A stretch of 64,000 nucleotides of DNA from Propioniciclava flava (GTDB lineage: Bacteria > Actinomycetota > Actinomycetes > Propionibacteriales > Propionibacteriaceae), in NCBI RefSeq assembly GCF_004126535.1, contig NZ_PPCV01000003.1, forward strand, positions 310,001 to 374,000, in the 5' to 3' direction. Positions 18,447 through 28,059 of this stretch are shown here, piece by piece (positions within the stretch are counted from its first letter, which is position 1; each line of letters starts with the position of its first letter). The translations under genes were made by a program, and so were the position numbers. A model generated the notes under the pieces. That model searched no databases. It was not told the DNA's origin and saw nothing but the letters and a program-made list of their open reading frames with translations.

Positions 18447-18595
18447 GGTCGGTCCTTGCGTCGAGGAGGGGGAGGTCGAGGTGCGCTCAGGCGAAGGGGT
18501 GGGGCAGCGGCGTCCCTGGGCATCGCGCAATGCCGCAGGGACGCCGCCGGCATCCCGGGGGTGGGTCAGTGGGGGTGGGTGGGTCGCTTGTCGCG

Positions 18596-18880
18596 TCAGA
18601 GGGTGGAGCTGGTGGAGCGCTGGTTGTCGGCGTTGCGGCGGGCGGTGTCGGCGAGTTGCTTGAGTTCTTCGGCGAGGCGCTTGAGTTGGTTGCGGTATTG
18701 GCCGGTCCACTTTTGCTGGAATTGGCGGGCGTCGTTGCCCTTCCAGTTGGCTTCGACTTGCTGGAGGAGTCGGTCGACGTCGGTGACGGTGCGTTCGATG
18801 TCTTGGGCTTCGCGGTTGAGGCCGGGGACGACCTGTCCGGTGATGACGTCGACGTTCATGCCATGGGAGATGCTGGACAT
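18596..18880 (-). CDS. WXG100 protein (copy 1)
   Basis: 94 aa, starting at an ATG with GAAGGAG upstream. It is a typical ESAT-6/WXG100 helical hairpin: the turn carries ANWKGNDARQF (W-x-G at about residues 46-48) and the C-terminal helix ends KQLADTARRNADNQRS. WXG100 proteins are small T7SS substrates that dimerise and are exported by the EccC/EssC motor. The amino-acid sequence is identical to the gene at 21490-21774, and the nucleotide sequence is identical over 303 bp. Confidence 0.92.
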   Translation of the reverse strand: MSSISHGMNVDVITGQVVPGLNREAQDIERTVTDVDRLLQQVEANWKGNDARQFQQKWTGQYRNQLKRLAEELKQLADTARRNADNQRSTSSTL

Positions 18881-18898
18881 GCTGGCTCCTTCGTGTTC
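18596..18898. repeat. 303-bp perfect direct repeat, copy 1 (WXG100 gene)
   Basis: Positions 18596-18898 match 21490-21792 base for base by eye, covering the whole WXG100 coding sequence and its ribosome site. The first differing base is 18899/21793. Flanks diverge at once, except for a 22-bp element further upstream of each copy. The copies lie 2894 bp apart in the same orientation. Confidence 0.9.
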
Positions 18899-18943
18899 CG
18901 GCGTGTGACTGACGGTGTGAACACTAAAGGCCACCGCATCGAT

Positions 18944-18965
18944 CGTCGATGGGTTGATCAACACC
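18944..18965 (-). promoter_or_regulatory. Shared upstream element with palindrome GTTGATCAAC (copy 1)
   Basis: A 22-bp segment 64 bp upstream of the WXG100 copy 1 start is identical to one 69 bp upstream of copy 2, although the sequence between element and gene differs. It contains the perfect 10-bp palindrome GTTGATCAAC. Read in gene direction, TTGATC could serve as a -35 box; no convincing -10 box is seen. It is a candidate operator or promoter element for T7SS substrate genes. Confidence 0.5.
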
Positions 18966-18999
18966 CCCCCCTTGCGTGGGGTGGGGCGGACGCCTCGGG

Positions 19000-19719
19000 T
19001 CAGCCGATGAGGACGGCGGCGACGACCCCGGCGGCGATCAGGATGCCGAGGGCGGCGTTGGTCATGCCGACCCAGAACATCACCGGCAACGCCACGGTGA
19101 CGCCGGTCTCCTTCATCGCGGCCTCGATGGCGTGGGACACCTCCCCGCTCGAAACGGTCTGCTTCACGGTGGTGCCTCCGGCGACCGTGATGCGGGTGGA
19201 GGTGCTCATCCGCAAGCCACCCTGGACGCTGGCCTTGGACCACAGGCCCCCACGCCGGTTGTCCGCCTCCTGGTCCAACCGGACGAAGGTCGTCGGATTC
19301 GTGGTGGCGGTGAGGGTGGTGCGCCAGCGGAACTGCCGGACGCTGCGCAGGCCCGGCTCGTAGAAGTCACCAGAGTTGTAGGCGGTGCGCACCGCGTCGG
19401 GGGCCGTCTCGATCTGGTGGGGGGTGTCGCGCAGTTCCCGGTTCAGGGCTAGCGCCAACCGCTGGACCTGAACCGAACCCACCACGGGTTGCCCGTGCGT
19501 GTCGAGGGGCCGGAACTCGGCGTCCTCGGGCAGGCGCTCGCGCGAGAACTGCGGCGCCCACACCAGGTTGGCCACGCCGATGATGAGGAAGGGGATCCCC
19601 AAACCCCACCGGAGCAATCCCGGCGCGTCGGCGGGGATCGCCACGATCACGACGATCCCGACGACGAGGAAGACGACCCCGAGGACGGTCGTGATCGCCT
19701 GAGCACGGCGCGGCGTCAC
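19000..19719 (-). CDS. Membrane protein of the T7SS cargo cluster, unknown function
   Basis: 239 aa from a GTG at 19719 that overlaps the preceding stop (GTGA). Two hydrophobic spans lie at about residues 8-55 (TVLGVVFLVVGIVVIVAI and LGIPFLIIGVANLVW). A polar region of about 120 residues follows, and a hydrophobic C-terminal segment ends in AGVVAAVLIG. No family was recognised. It is coupled to the DcrB/LpqN-like protein before it. A membrane component or docking protein for the adjacent secretion substrates is possible, but not shown. Confidence 0.7.
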   Translation of the reverse strand: MTPRRAQAITTVLGVVFLVVGIVVIVAIPADAPGLLRWGLGIPFLIIGVANLVWAPQFSRERLPEDAEFRPLDTHGQPVVGSVQVQRLALALNRELRDTPHQIETAPDAVRTAYNSGDFYEPGLRSVRQFRWRTTLTATTNPTTFVRLDQEADNRRGGLWSKASVQGGLRMSTSTRITVAGGTTVKQTVSSGEVSHAIEAAMKETGVTVALPVMFWVGMTNAALGILIAAGVVAAVLIG

Positions 19720-20195
19720 GCGACCGGTCCTGCGTCGACGGTGGCGCTGCCCACAAACTGCTGGAAGTCCGCGGTGTACTCGCCGATGGCGGACGCCTCG
19801 GCGGTCAGCACGATGGTCATCGCCAGGCGGACCGACGGATCGTCGGTATCCATGGCGACGATGACCTGCCACTGTTCCAGTTGCAAGGGGGGAAGCCCTT
19901 CAGCGTGCAGCGTGAAACGAACCCGCTGCAGGACGCGGCCCGCCTCCTGCTGGGAGTCGTCGACGCGGCCCTCGGCGCCAGAATCGATCTGGCGTAGCTT
20001 GCCGAACAGGACTCCCGCCACGTCGCGGAGCGTGGCGTCGGGCTGCAGTTCGGCGATCTCGACGCTGACGGTGGGGCGGAAGTACTCGAAGGCACCGATG
20101 CGCTGTGCCAGGAACACCGTGCCCTCGGGCGGTTCGACGGTGTCCCAGCGCTCCGAGGGAATCGACAGCGTCAGTCGTTGGGCTTGTTCGCTCAC
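19716..20195 (-). CDS. DcrB/LpqN-like small protein
   Basis: 159 aa; the GTG at 20195 overlaps the stop of the upstream effector gene (GTGA). The sequence (LTLSIPSERWDTVEPPEGTV and later MTIVLTAEASAIGEY) has the alternating beta pattern of the PsbP/DcrB/LpqN fold, which actinobacteria often encode near T7SS genes. There is no signal peptide, so a cytosolic chaperone or adaptor for the upstream WXG-fused protein is plausible. The fold assignment is tentative. Confidence 0.6.
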   Translation of the reverse strand: MSEQAQRLTLSIPSERWDTVEPPEGTVFLAQRIGAFEYFRPTVSVEIAELQPDATLRDVAGVLFGKLRQIDSGAEGRVDDSQQEAGRVLQRVRFTLHAEGLPPLQLEQWQVIVAMDTDDPSVRLAMTIVLTAEASAIGEYTADFQQFVGSATVDAGPVA

Positions 20196-21298
20196 CACAG
20201 TCCTCCGAAGAATTTACCGACGGCATCAGCCGCGCTGGACAGGCTGTCGCCGACCTTATTGAGGTCGATGGTGATGCCGCCGCCGACGCTACCACCGACC
20301 CCGAGTGCGGCCCCGAAGTTCCCGCCGATCGTGAGCTTGCCGTCGTTGAACCCGACATCCACGTTGGCCTTGATGCCGATCCCGGCCCACGCTTCGGCCT
20401 TGCCGGAGACACCAACGCCGGCGAGGTCCACCGAACCGCTGGCTTCCGCCTTCGCCCCGGCGAACGCTTCCGCCTTGGCGGAGACCCCGGTCGAACTGAG
20501 ACCGATCGCGCCCTCGGCTTTGCCGCCAGCCATGACGGACGCCTCACCAGCGGCAGTCACGGGGCCGATGTAGGCCGATCCCTTGGCGGATCCCTGGACA
20601 CCAGCGAGGACGCTCGCTGTGGCGACGAGGCCGCCAGTACCTGCATAGACCCCGTACTCACCTTTAAGCCCCGCGGTGGCACTCGCCTCGCCCTGGGCGC
20701 CAAGGGTGCTGTTACCCACGGAACCCGAGGCCTTCGCCTCGGCCCCCAGCAGGCCCTCACCTTTGGCAATGTCGTAGCGGACGTTGAGCGGATGGGCCTC
20801 CGCGTCGCCCTCCTTCTTGTCGCCGTCCGCACCCTCGGCCTGGTCACCGAACTTCTTCTCGTTCTCGCGCCCGATGACCGTTTCCTGCTCCGGGTTCTTG
20901 ACGAAGTCGTTTTGCGGCGTGACGTCTCGATCGCGCTCCTCGGTGAGACTCAAGGAGCCGCTCTCGGCCCCCACGCCGCCACCCTGCACGCCGCCGCCAC
21001 CGAGCCCGACACCGGCGGAGTCGCCCAGTTCATCGCTGGTGACCTGCTGGGCGTCCGCGTTCCGCTCGGCCGTATCGGCGAGTTCACGCAGCTCGGTGTC
21101 GACGCGTTGGGCGATGGAGCGGGTGTGGCCGTTCCATTTGGCGCTGAACTCGGCCAGGTCGGGGCCCGACCAGTTGTTGCGCGCGGTTTGAAGCAGCCGG
21201 TCGACGTCGCGGGTGCACTGCTGAATGTCGGCGGCGTGGCGCCTCAGTTGGGAGGCGATCGCCCGGATCTCGGCGATGTTCATGCCGGACAGGCTCAT
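20192..21298 (-). CDS. WXG-like N-terminus fused to Gly/Ala-rich repeat domain: candidate T7SS effector
   Basis: 368 aa, ATG with AGGAGG upstream. Residues 1-100 (MSLSGMNIAEIRAIASQLRR, NNWSGPDLAEF, ERNADAQQVTSDELG) match the N-terminus of the hydrolase effector at 16113-17639. A charged linker (about 110-180) leads to a long Gly/Ala/Ser-rich region of alternating small residues (EAKASGSVGNSTLGAQGEAS and similar up to about 320). This looks like a repetitive beta structure. The end is KVGDSLSSAADAVGKFFGGLW. It is probably exported by the T7SS. No catalytic motif is visible; a structural, pore-forming or surface role is possible. Confidence 0.75.
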   Translation of the reverse strand: MSLSGMNIAEIRAIASQLRRHAADIQQCTRDVDRLLQTARNNWSGPDLAEFSAKWNGHTRSIAQRVDTELRELADTAERNADAQQVTSDELGDSAGVGLGGGGVQGGGVGAESGSLSLTEERDRDVTPQNDFVKNPEQETVIGRENEKKFGDQAEGADGDKKEGDAEAHPLNVRYDIAKGEGLLGAEAKASGSVGNSTLGAQGEASATAGLKGEYGVYAGTGGLVATASVLAGVQGSAKGSAYIGPVTAAGEASVMAGGKAEGAIGLSSTGVSAKAEAFAGAKAEASGSVDLAGVGVSGKAEAWAGIGIKANVDVGFNDGKLTIGGNFGAALGVGGSVGGGITIDLNKVGDSLSSAADAVGKFFGGLW

Positions 21299-21489
21299 GG
21301 CCGCCTCCTGGGGCGGGGGAGTGCGGGACGCCGCACGGGCATGGGTTCATCCTTCACAACGATGCGGGCGCGCACGGGGTGAGGGGCGCCGACGGGGAGA
21401 CGGACAGGCCGGACGATCTGGGCAGGATCGCCACGACAGGGGCCTACGACCCCGGCACAGGTGACGTGGCCGGGGTCGCAGGGGACTTA

Positions 21490-21774
21490 TCAGAGGGTGG
21501 AGCTGGTGGAGCGCTGGTTGTCGGCGTTGCGGCGGGCGGTGTCGGCGAGTTGCTTGAGTTCTTCGGCGAGGCGCTTGAGTTGGTTGCGGTATTGGCCGGT
21601 CCACTTTTGCTGGAATTGGCGGGCGTCGTTGCCCTTCCAGTTGGCTTCGACTTGCTGGAGGAGTCGGTCGACGTCGGTGACGGTGCGTTCGATGTCTTGG
21701 GCTTCGCGGTTGAGGCCGGGGACGACCTGTCCGGTGATGACGTCGACGTTCATGCCATGGGAGATGCTGGACAT
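21490..21774 (-). CDS. WXG100 protein (copy 2)
   Basis: 94 aa, identical in protein and DNA to copy 1 at 18596-18880. It is the first minus-strand gene of the cluster when read in gene direction, followed 191 bp later by the WXG-fused Gly/Ala-rich protein. Having one identical WXG100 upstream of each large-effector group suggests each group carries its own export partner. Perfect identity implies a recent duplication or ongoing gene conversion. Confidence 0.92.
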   Translation of the reverse strand: MSSISHGMNVDVITGQVVPGLNREAQDIERTVTDVDRLLQQVEANWKGNDARQFQQKWTGQYRNQLKRLAEELKQLADTARRNADNQRSTSSTL

Positions 21775-21792
21775 GCTGGCTCCTTCGTGTTC
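21490..21792. repeat. 303-bp perfect direct repeat, copy 2 (WXG100 gene)
   Basis: Partner of the repeat at 18596-18898. Homologous recombination between the copies would delete about 2.9 kb holding the WXG-fused Gly/Ala-rich effector, the DcrB-like protein and the membrane protein. Confidence 0.9.
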
Positions 21793-22200
21793 GGGTGCGT
21801 GACCTGCTTGACGTAGAGAACGTTAAGGGAGGGCTTTGGGGGCGTCGATGGGTTGATCAACACCGGGCGCTCAACCCGTGTCGTCCTGCCGGTGTGAGGC
21901 GGACGCCGCCCGCCGACTCGCGCGATCGGCGGCGCTGCGATCGGGGCCGTGCGACGCCGTGGGCGCCTTCAGAACCCCCCGACGCATATGAGGGGTCGTG
22001 ATCGGCCCCAGTCGGCCCGCGAAATGGCCTCCACGCGTCACTGAGCGGCAAGATCGCGGCGTCTCCCCCCAGAAAAATGGGTGTCGAGTCGTGGTCGGCG
22101 TCCGCACTCAGGTAGAATGGAGGGGTTGAGTGGACGCCCTTTGAGAAGCGCAGGATCCATCGAAGAGGCGTCCGGTAGGCACAGGGGAGAAGAGAGCGCC
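21775..22200. promoter_or_regulatory. Intergenic region between the T7SS cluster and gyrB, with divergent promoters
   Basis: 425 bp without a supportable gene. It holds the second 22-bp palindromic element (21843-21864) for WXG100 copy 2. For gyrB, TAGAAT at 22113-22118 is a fair -10 box, but no good -35 box sits 17 bp upstream. GGGAGAAG at 22184-22191 is the gyrB ribosome site. GGGTTGA at 21850-21856 and TCAACCC at 21871-21877 form a short inverted repeat without a T-tract. No further signal was recognised between about 21880 and 22080. Confidence 0.5.
21843..21864 (-). promoter_or_regulatory. Shared upstream element with palindrome GTTGATCAAC (copy 2)
   Basis: Same 22 bp as 18944-18965, at 69 bp upstream of the WXG100 copy 2 start. 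Conservation of this block while the intervening leader diverges points to functional selection or to a duplication with a later leader replacement. Confidence 0.5.
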
Positions 22201-24258
22201 TTGACGGCAGACAACAGCACCGCGCATCCCACGGCCGGGTCGGCCGCCACAGCGGTCGAAGAGGGCAAGTACGACGCCTCAGCCATCACCGTGCTGGAGG
22301 GCCTGGAGGCCGTCCGCAAGCGGCCCGGCATGTACATCGGTTCGACCGGTGAGCGCGGCCTGCACCACCTCGTGTACGAGATCGTCGACAACTCCGTCGA
22401 TGAGGCGCTGGCGGGTTACGCCGACACCATCACCGTCACGTTGCTGCCGGGCGACGGCGTCCGCGTGACCGATAACGGCCGCGGCTTCCCCGTCGATCTT
22501 CACCCTAAGGAGAAGATCCCGGCCGTCACCCTCGCGCTGACCGTCCTGCACGCGGGTGGCAAGTTCGGCACCGGCGGCTACAAGGTGTCCGGTGGCCTTC
22601 ACGGCGTGGGCGCCTCCGTCGTCAACGCGCTGTCGGATCACCTGATCGTGGACGTGCGACGCGACGGCTACCACTGGCGCCAGAGCTTCTCCCTGGGCGT
22701 CCCGGACGCCGACCTGGAGCGTTTGGAGCCGCTTGGTCCCGGCGACGAGGTCGGCACCACGATGACGTTCTACGCCTCGCCCACCATTTTCGAGACGACG
22801 CACTACGACTGGCAGACCCTCGCCAACCGGTTCCGTGAGATGGCGTTCCTGAACAAGGGGCTCTCCATCACGCTGATCGACGAGCGCGGCGCTCAGGCCC
22901 CCGACCCCGATGCCGAATCGGGGCTCAACGACTTTGTCGACGATCAGGTCGAGCACCCGAATGAGGTCACGTTCCGTTACGACGACGGCCTCATCGACTA
23001 CGTGAAGTACCTCACCGGCACTAAAGAGGTCATCCATCCTTCCGTCATCGCGATCGACGCCGAGTCTCCCGAGGACGCGTTGGCGTTGGAGATCGCGATG
23101 CAGTGGAACAACTCCTTCACCGAAGGCGTCCACACGTTCGCTAACACGATCAACACCTACGAGGGTGGCACGCACGAGGAGGGCTTCCGTGCGGCGCTGA
23201 CCAACACCGTGAACCGGTGGGGCGAGAAGTGGGGGATGATCAAGAAGAAGGAGGATCGCCCCTCCGGCGATGACATTCGCGAGGGCCTCACCGCGATCAT
23301 CTCGATCAAGCTGGGCGAGCCGCAGTTCGAGGGCCAGACCAAGACCAAGCTCGGTAATACGGAGGCGAAGGGCTTCGTCCAGAAGGTCACCAACGATCTG
23401 CTGGGCGACTGGTTCGAGAAGAACCCGGCCGAGGGCAAAGACATCATCCGCAAGTCGCAGGCTGCTGCCACTGCGCGGATGGCGGCCCGCAAGGCCCGCG
23501 ACATGGCCCGAAACCGCAAGGGCCTGCTCGGTTCGTCCTCGCTGCCCGGCAAGCTCGCCGACTGCAGTTCGCGTAACCCCGTCGAGTGTGAAGTGTTCAT
23601 CGTCGAGGGCGATTCGGCTGGTGGTTCCGCCAAGGGCGGCCGCGATCCGCGCACGCAGGCCATCCTCCCGATTCGCGGCAAGATCTTGAACGTCGAGAAG
23701 GCGCGGCTGGATCGCATCTTGGCCAACAAGGAGGTCGAGGCGATCTTCAACGCGCTGGGCACCGGGTTCTCCGATGACTTCGACGTCGACCGTTTGCGCT
23801 ATCACAAGATCGTTTTGATGGCCGACGCCGACGTGGACGGCGCCCACATCCGCACGCTGCTGCTGACGCTGCTGTTCCGGTTCCTGCGGCCCCTGGTGTC
23901 GGGCGGGTACGTGTACTTGGCCCAGCCGCCGCTGTTTAGGCTTCGCTGGACGAACGCCCCGCACCAGCTGGCCTACTCCGATGAGGAGCGCGACATGCTG
24001 CGCGATGAGGGCCTGGCTGAGGGCAAGAAGCTGCCGCAGGTCAACCCGATTCAGCGGTACAAGGGTCTGGGCGAGATGGATCCCGAAGACCTGTGGAACA
24101 CCACGATGGACCCGTCCCAGCGGACGCTGGCCCAGGTGACCCTCGAGGACGCGGCTGCGGCGTCCGACATGTTCAGCATCCTGATGGGCGAAGACGTGGA
24201 GCAGCGCCGGAGTTTCATCCAGCGCAACGCCAAGGACGTCCGGTTCCTCGACATCTGA
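22201..24258 (+). CDS. gyrB: DNA gyrase subunit B
   Basis: 685 aa, normal for actinobacterial GyrB. I chose the TTG at 22201, with GGGAGAAG 9 nt upstream; the frame extends to 22081 but that part is not GyrB-like. GHKL ATPase motifs [22 protein letters not shown] and [14 protein letters not shown] lie in the first third. The TOPRIM motifs [15 protein letters not shown] and [16 protein letters not shown] follow, and the C-terminal [13 protein letters not shown] is present. It forms the A2B2 gyrase that introduces negative supercoils. gyrA follows after 22 bp in the same operon. Confidence 0.98.
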   Translation: MTADNSTAHPTAGSAATAVEEGKYDASAITVLEGLEAVRKRPGMYIGSTGERGLHHLVYEIVDNSVDEALAGYADTITVTLLPGDGVRVTDNGRGFPVDLHPKEKIPAVTLALTVLHAGGKFGTGGYKVSGGLHGVGASVVNALSDHLIVDVRRDGYHWRQSFSLGVPDADLERLEPLGPGDEVGTTMTFYASPTIFETTHYDWQTLANRFREMAFLNKGLSITLIDERGAQAPDPDAESGLNDFVDDQVEHPNEVTFRYDDGLIDYVKYLTGTKEVIHPSVIAIDAESPEDALALEIAMQWNNSFTEGVHTFANTINTYEGGTHEEGFRAALTNTVNRWGEKWGMIKKKEDRPSGDDIREGLTAIISIKLGEPQFEGQTKTKLGNTEAKGFVQKVTNDLLGDWFEKNPAEGKDIIRKSQAAATARMAARKARDMARNRKGLLGSSSLPGKLADCSSRNPVECEVFIVEGDSAGGSAKGGRDPRTQAILPIRGKILNVEKARLDRILANKEVEAIFNALGTGFSDDFDVDRLRYHKIVLMADADVDGAHIRTLLLTLLFRFLRPLVSGGYVYLAQPPLFRLRWTNAPHQLAYSDEERDMLRDEGLAEGKKLPQVNPIQRYKGLGEMDPEDLWNTTMDPSQRTLAQVTLEDAAAASDMFSILMGEDVEQRRSFIQRNAKDVRFLDI

Positions 24259-24280
24259 TTTGGGTTAGGAAGACAACACG

Positions 24281-27007
24281 ATGAGCGACACGCCGAACGA
24301 ACCGCCCGTGGACGGTCCCGATCCCGAGCTGGAGCCTGCTGTGGTGGCCTCGGAGCAGTCCGCGGAGGCGGCTGAGGCCACCGAGCTTGCGCCGATGACG
24401 GGGCGGATCGCCCCGGTCGACCTGAACGAGGAGATCCAAAAGAGCTACCTCGACTATGCGATGAGCGTCATCGTGGGCCGGGCGCTGCCCGATGTCCGCG
24501 ACGGCCTCAAGCCGGTGCACCGCCGCGTCCTGTACACGATGTACGACGGCGGCTACCGCCCCGATCGTGGCTGGAACAAGTGCTCGCGCGTCGTCGGTGA
24601 CGTGATGGGTAAGTACCACCCGCACGGCGACTCGGCGATCTACGACACGTTGGTGCGCCTGGCGCAAAGCTGGGTGATGCGGCACAAGCTGGTCGATGGC
24701 CAGGGCAACTTCGGTTCGCCCGGTAACGACGGCGCCGCCGCCATGCGGTACACCGAGTGCAAGATGAATCCGCTGGCCATGGAGATGGTCCGCGACATCG
24801 ACCAGAACACCGTCGATTTCCAGCCGAACTACGACAACAAGGACACCGAGCCTGTCGTGCTCCCGGCCCGGTTCCCGAACCTGCTGGTGAATGGTTCCAC
24901 CGGTATCGCGGTGGGCATGGCGACCAATATTCCGCCGCACAACCTGCGCGAGGTCAACGACGCCGTCCAGTGGATGCTGCAGAACCCGGAGGCGTCGAAG
25001 GAGGAGATCCTGGAGGCGTGCGTCGCGCGCATCAAGGGGCCCGACTTCCCTAACGGTGCGCTGATCGTCGGCCGCAAGGGCATCGAGGACGCCTATCGCA
25101 CCGGCCGTGGCCTGGTGACGATGCGTGCGGTCATCGAGGTGGAGGAAGACAGCAAGGGGCGTACCTCGCTGGTCGTCACCCAGTTGCCGCACATGTGCAA
25201 CCCGGACAACCTGGCCACCAAGATTGCCGAACTGGTGAACTCGGGGCGCCTCACCGGGATCGCGGACATCCGCGACGACACGTCGGCTCGTACCGGTCAG
25301 CGTCTGGTGATCGTGCTGAAGCGCGACGCCCAGCCGCGCGTCGTGATGAACAACCTGTACAAGCACACGCCGCTGCAAGACACGTTCGGCTGCAACATGC
25401 TGGCGCTGGTCGACGATGTTCCCCGGACGCTGCGCATCGATCAGTTCCTCGGCTACTGGTTGCGCCACCAGATGCAGGTCATCGAGCGGCGGACGCAGTA
25501 CCGCCTCGACGACCTGGAGAAGAAGGCCCACCTGGATCGTGGCCTGGTGAAGGCGCTGAACATGCTGGACGAGGTCATCGCCTTGATCCGCGCCAGCCGT
25601 ACCGCCGACATCGCCCGCGAAGGGCTGATGGAACTCCTGGGTATCGATGAGTTGCAGGCCAACCACATCCTCAGCCAGCAGTTGCGTCGTCTGGCCGCCA
25701 TGGAGATCCAGGCGATCGTGGATCGTCTGGCCGCGATGGAAGCCCAGATCGCCGACCTGAAGGACATCCTGGCTCGCCCGGAGCGTCGCCGCGCGATCAT
25801 CAGCGATGAGATGCAGGAGATCACCGACCGGTTCGGCGACGATCGCCGTACCGCGATCATCGCCGCAGACGGGGACATGTCCGATGAGGACTTCATCCCC
25901 GATGAGGACATGGTCGTCACGATCACCTACGGCGGCTACGCCAAGCGGACCCGCTCCGACCAGTACCGGCTGCAAAAGCGTGGCGGCAAGGGGGTGCGCG
26001 GGGCGTCGCTGCGTAGCGACGACGAAGTGCAGCACCTGTTCACCACGACCAGCCACCACTGGCTGCTGTTCTTCACGAACTTCGGTCGCGTCTACCGCGC
26101 GAAGGTATGGCAGTTGCCCGAGTCGTCCCGGGACGCGAAGGGCGGTCACGTCGCCGCGTTGATGAGCTTCCTGCCTGAGGAGAAGATCGCGGGCGTTCTC
26201 ACGATCCGTTCCTATGAGGACAAGCCTTACCTCCTGCTGGCGACGAAGAAGGGCCTGGTCAAGAAGACGGACCTGACCGCCTATGACAGCGCCCGGCAGG
26301 CGGGGCTCATCGCGATCAACTTCCGCGACGAGGACGACGAGCTCATCGGTGCGGGGGTGGCGTCGGCGTCCGATGATCTGCTGCTGATCAGTAAGAAGGG
26401 GCAGGCGATCCGGTTCCCGGCTTCCGACGATCAGCTGCGTCCGATGGGGCGGGCGACGTCCGGTGTGACGGGCATGAAGTTCCGCGACGGCGATGAACTG
26501 TTGAGCATGGCGGTCATCGACGCGGACATGCCCGAGGACGACCGGTTCGTGTTCACGGTGACCGACGGCGGGTTCGCCAAGCGCAGCAAGGTGAGCGAGT
26601 ACCGGATGCAGGGCCGTGGCGGCCTGGGCATCAAGGCGATGAAGCTCAACGACGACCGCGGTTCGCTGGTCGGCGGCCTGGTGGTCAGCGAAACCGACGA
26701 GGTCATCGCGATCAAGCAGTCCGGGCAGGTCATTCGGGCGTCGGTCTCGGAGGTGCCGCCGAAGGGCCGCGACACGATGGGCGTGAAGTTCGTCGGGCTC
26801 AGCAATGGTGACGCGGTGACGGTCATCGCCCTCTACCCGGACACCGGGGAGGACGCCGAGGTTGCCCCCGAGGACGCCGCCCAGGCCGAGGTGGAGGCGT
26901 CCAGTTCTGACGACTCATACGTCGGTGGGACGACCGACGGCCCCGAAACGGCTACGGTTATCCCAGTCGTGAGCGAGGGCGACGACGAGGAGGACGGTCG
27001 TGACTGA
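24281..27007 (+). CDS. gyrA: DNA gyrase subunit A
   Basis: 908 aa. The N-terminal breakage-reunion domain has [20 protein letters not shown] and the catalytic Tyr in [11 protein letters not shown]. The quinolone-determining region reads [17 protein letters not shown], keeping the Ser and Asp of sensitive enzymes. The GyrA box near residues 563-572 reads [10 protein letters not shown], followed by the beta-pinwheel C-terminal domain and an acidic tail. The acidic Pro/Glu-rich N-terminal extension of about 35 residues is common in actinobacteria. The last 8 bases overlap the DUF3566 gene. Confidence 0.98.
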   Translation: MSDTPNEPPVDGPDPELEPAVVASEQSAEAAEATELAPMTGRIAPVDLNEEIQKSYLDYAMSVIVGRALPDVRDGLKPVHRRVLYTMYDGGYRPDRGWNKCSRVVGDVMGKYHPHGDSAIYDTLVRLAQSWVMRHKLVDGQGNFGSPGNDGAAAMRYTECKMNPLAMEMVRDIDQNTVDFQPNYDNKDTEPVVLPARFPNLLVNGSTGIAVGMATNIPPHNLREVNDAVQWMLQNPEASKEEILEACVARIKGPDFPNGALIVGRKGIEDAYRTGRGLVTMRAVIEVEEDSKGRTSLVVTQLPHMCNPDNLATKIAELVNSGRLTGIADIRDDTSARTGQRLVIVLKRDAQPRVVMNNLYKHTPLQDTFGCNMLALVDDVPRTLRIDQFLGYWLRHQMQVIERRTQYRLDDLEKKAHLDRGLVKALNMLDEVIALIRASRTADIAREGLMELLGIDELQANHILSQQLRRLAAMEIQAIVDRLAAMEAQIADLKDILARPERRRAIISDEMQEITDRFGDDRRTAIIAADGDMSDEDFIPDEDMVVTITYGGYAKRTRSDQYRLQKRGGKGVRGASLRSDDEVQHLFTTTSHHWLLFFTNFGRVYRAKVWQLPESSRDAKGGHVAALMSFLPEEKIAGVLTIRSYEDKPYLLLATKKGLVKKTDLTAYDSARQAGLIAINFRDEDDELIGAGVASASDDLLLISKKGQAIRFPASDDQLRPMGRATSGVTGMKFRDGDELLSMAVIDADMPEDDRFVFTVTDGGFAKRSKVSEYRMQGRGGLGIKAMKLNDDRGSLVGGLVVSETDEVIAIKQSGQVIRASVSEVPPKGRDTMGVKFVGLSNGDAVTVIALYPDTGEDAEVAPEDAAQAEVEASSSDDSYVGGTTDGPETATVIPVVSEGDDEEDGRD

Positions 27008-27470
27008 CACGCAACAGCGCACCCGGTCGGGTTTGACGCTGGCGCCGGCGAAGAACCAGTCGGCGTCGGAGCCTGACGGTCGCATCCGGTCCAGCACCCG
27101 GACCCGCCGCGCACGGCTCCGTATTTCGCGGGTGGATCCTTGGTCGGTGATGAAGACGTCGTTCGCGTTCTCCATCGCGTTGGGCATCATGTCGTGGGTT
27201 GCCGTGTACGTCGTGTGGACGCTGCTGGGTGCCTCCGGCATGTTCGAGGCGATCAACGCGGGCCTGACGATGCTGCTGTCTAGTGACCAGGATCAGACGA
27301 GCGTCCGCTTGGAGGACTTCGTCAACACCAACAAGGTCATGGGGTTCACCGCCTTGTTCTCGGTGATCAACGTGGTCATCCTGACCGCCTTGGGCACCAT
27401 CTTCGCGTTCCTGTACAACCTGTCCGCCAACATTCTGGGCGGCCTGGAGCTCACCCTCGCCGAGGACTGA
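27000..27470 (+). CDS. DUF3566 transmembrane protein
   Basis: 156 aa, GTG at 27000 overlapping the gyrA end. A basic N-terminal region of about 50 residues is followed by two membrane spans ([19 protein letters not shown] and [20 protein letters not shown]). A DUF3566 protein directly after gyrA is a hallmark of actinobacteria. The function is unknown. It is the last gene of the gyrase operon, followed by a strong hairpin terminator. Confidence 0.92.
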   Translation: MTDTQQRTRSGLTLAPAKNQSASEPDGRIRSSTRTRRARLRISRVDPWSVMKTSFAFSIALGIMSWVAVYVVWTLLGASGMFEAINAGLTMLLSSDQDQTSVRLEDFVNTNKVMGFTALFSVINVVILTALGTIFAFLYNLSANILGGLELTLAED

Positions 27471-27484
27471 GCACCCAACAACGC

Positions 27485-27527
27485 CACGACGGCCCGGAAC
27501 CTTCTCGAGGGGTTCCGGGCCGTCGTG
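27485..27527. terminator. Strong bidirectional hairpin terminator
   Basis: A perfect 17-bp stem (27485-27501 with 27511-27527, core GGCCCGGAACC/GGTTCCGGGCC) with a 9-nt loop, 15 bp after the DUF3566 stop. It lies between that gene and the convergent DinB-family gene, so it can end transcripts from both sides. It has no long T-tract, as is usual in high-GC actinobacteria. Confidence 0.85.
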
Positions 27528-27555
27528 TCATGACGCCGACATCGTGAGTCGGCGT

Positions 27556-28044
27556 CTAGCGGGCGGCCAGGATTTGTTCGCGGAGAATGTCGGCGTGCCC
27601 GCAATGCTGGGCCAGTTCGCGCACCAGGTGAGGGTAGATCCAGCGCAGGGGGAGCGGGCCGTGGTGACCGCCCAGGGCCACATCGTCCAGCGTCATCCCT
27701 GTGACGGCGTCCCGTGATGCGGCACAGGCTTCGCGGTGCGCGGCCTGCAGGGAGGCGATGGTGTCCTCCTCGGTGAGGAGGAACGAGTCGGCGACGGCAG
27801 CCGGTAACCCTTGCTCGGTGCGGGGGATGCCGCCGATCACTTCGCCGAACCACACCCGCTCCACATAGGTGGCGTGCTTCACCAGCCCCAGCAGGGTGGT
27901 GCGGGAGGGGACGAGCCGACGACGCGCCTCCTCTTCGGTGAGCCCGTCGAGGCAGGCGTCCAGTGCCGCGCGGTGCTCGTCGAGGATGGTGTCCAACTGG
28001 GTTCGTAGCGGAGCGTCGACGATGCTCGCAAAGGGCCGGCTCAT
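27556..28044 (-). CDS. DinB-family (DUF664-like) protein
   Basis: 162 aa. The four-helix DinB pattern is clear (LDTILDEHRAALDACLDGLT, LLGLVKHATYVERVWFGEVI, RWIYPHLVRELAQHCGHADI), with three well-placed His residues that can bind a divalent metal. Actinobacterial members are often mycothiol-dependent thiol transferases or isomerases; the substrate cannot be told here. It converges on the gyrase operon. The HAD gene starting at 28743 ends 15 bp upstream, so the two are probably co-transcribed. Confidence 0.85.
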   Translation of the reverse strand: MSRPFASIVDAPLRTQLDTILDEHRAALDACLDGLTEEEARRRLVPSRTTLLGLVKHATYVERVWFGEVIGGIPRTEQGLPAAVADSFLLTEEDTIASLQAAHREACAASRDAVTGMTLDDVALGGHHGPLPLRWIYPHLVRELAQHCGHADILREQILAAR

Positions 28045-28059
28045 GGCCGGAGCTTAACG

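Noticed and set aside
21850-21877. Terminator from GGGTTGA/TCAACCC
   Set aside because: The 7-bp arms are 14 bp apart, no T-tract follows, and the left arm is part of the palindromic element shared with the other WXG100 gene.
24215-26149. 644-codon minus-strand open frame opposite gyrA (and similar long antisense frames opposite gyrB, the EccC gene and the drm genes)
   Set aside because: High-GC shadow frames: low-complexity Arg/Pro/His/Asp-rich translation, no ribosome site, and the plus-strand gene is unmistakable.
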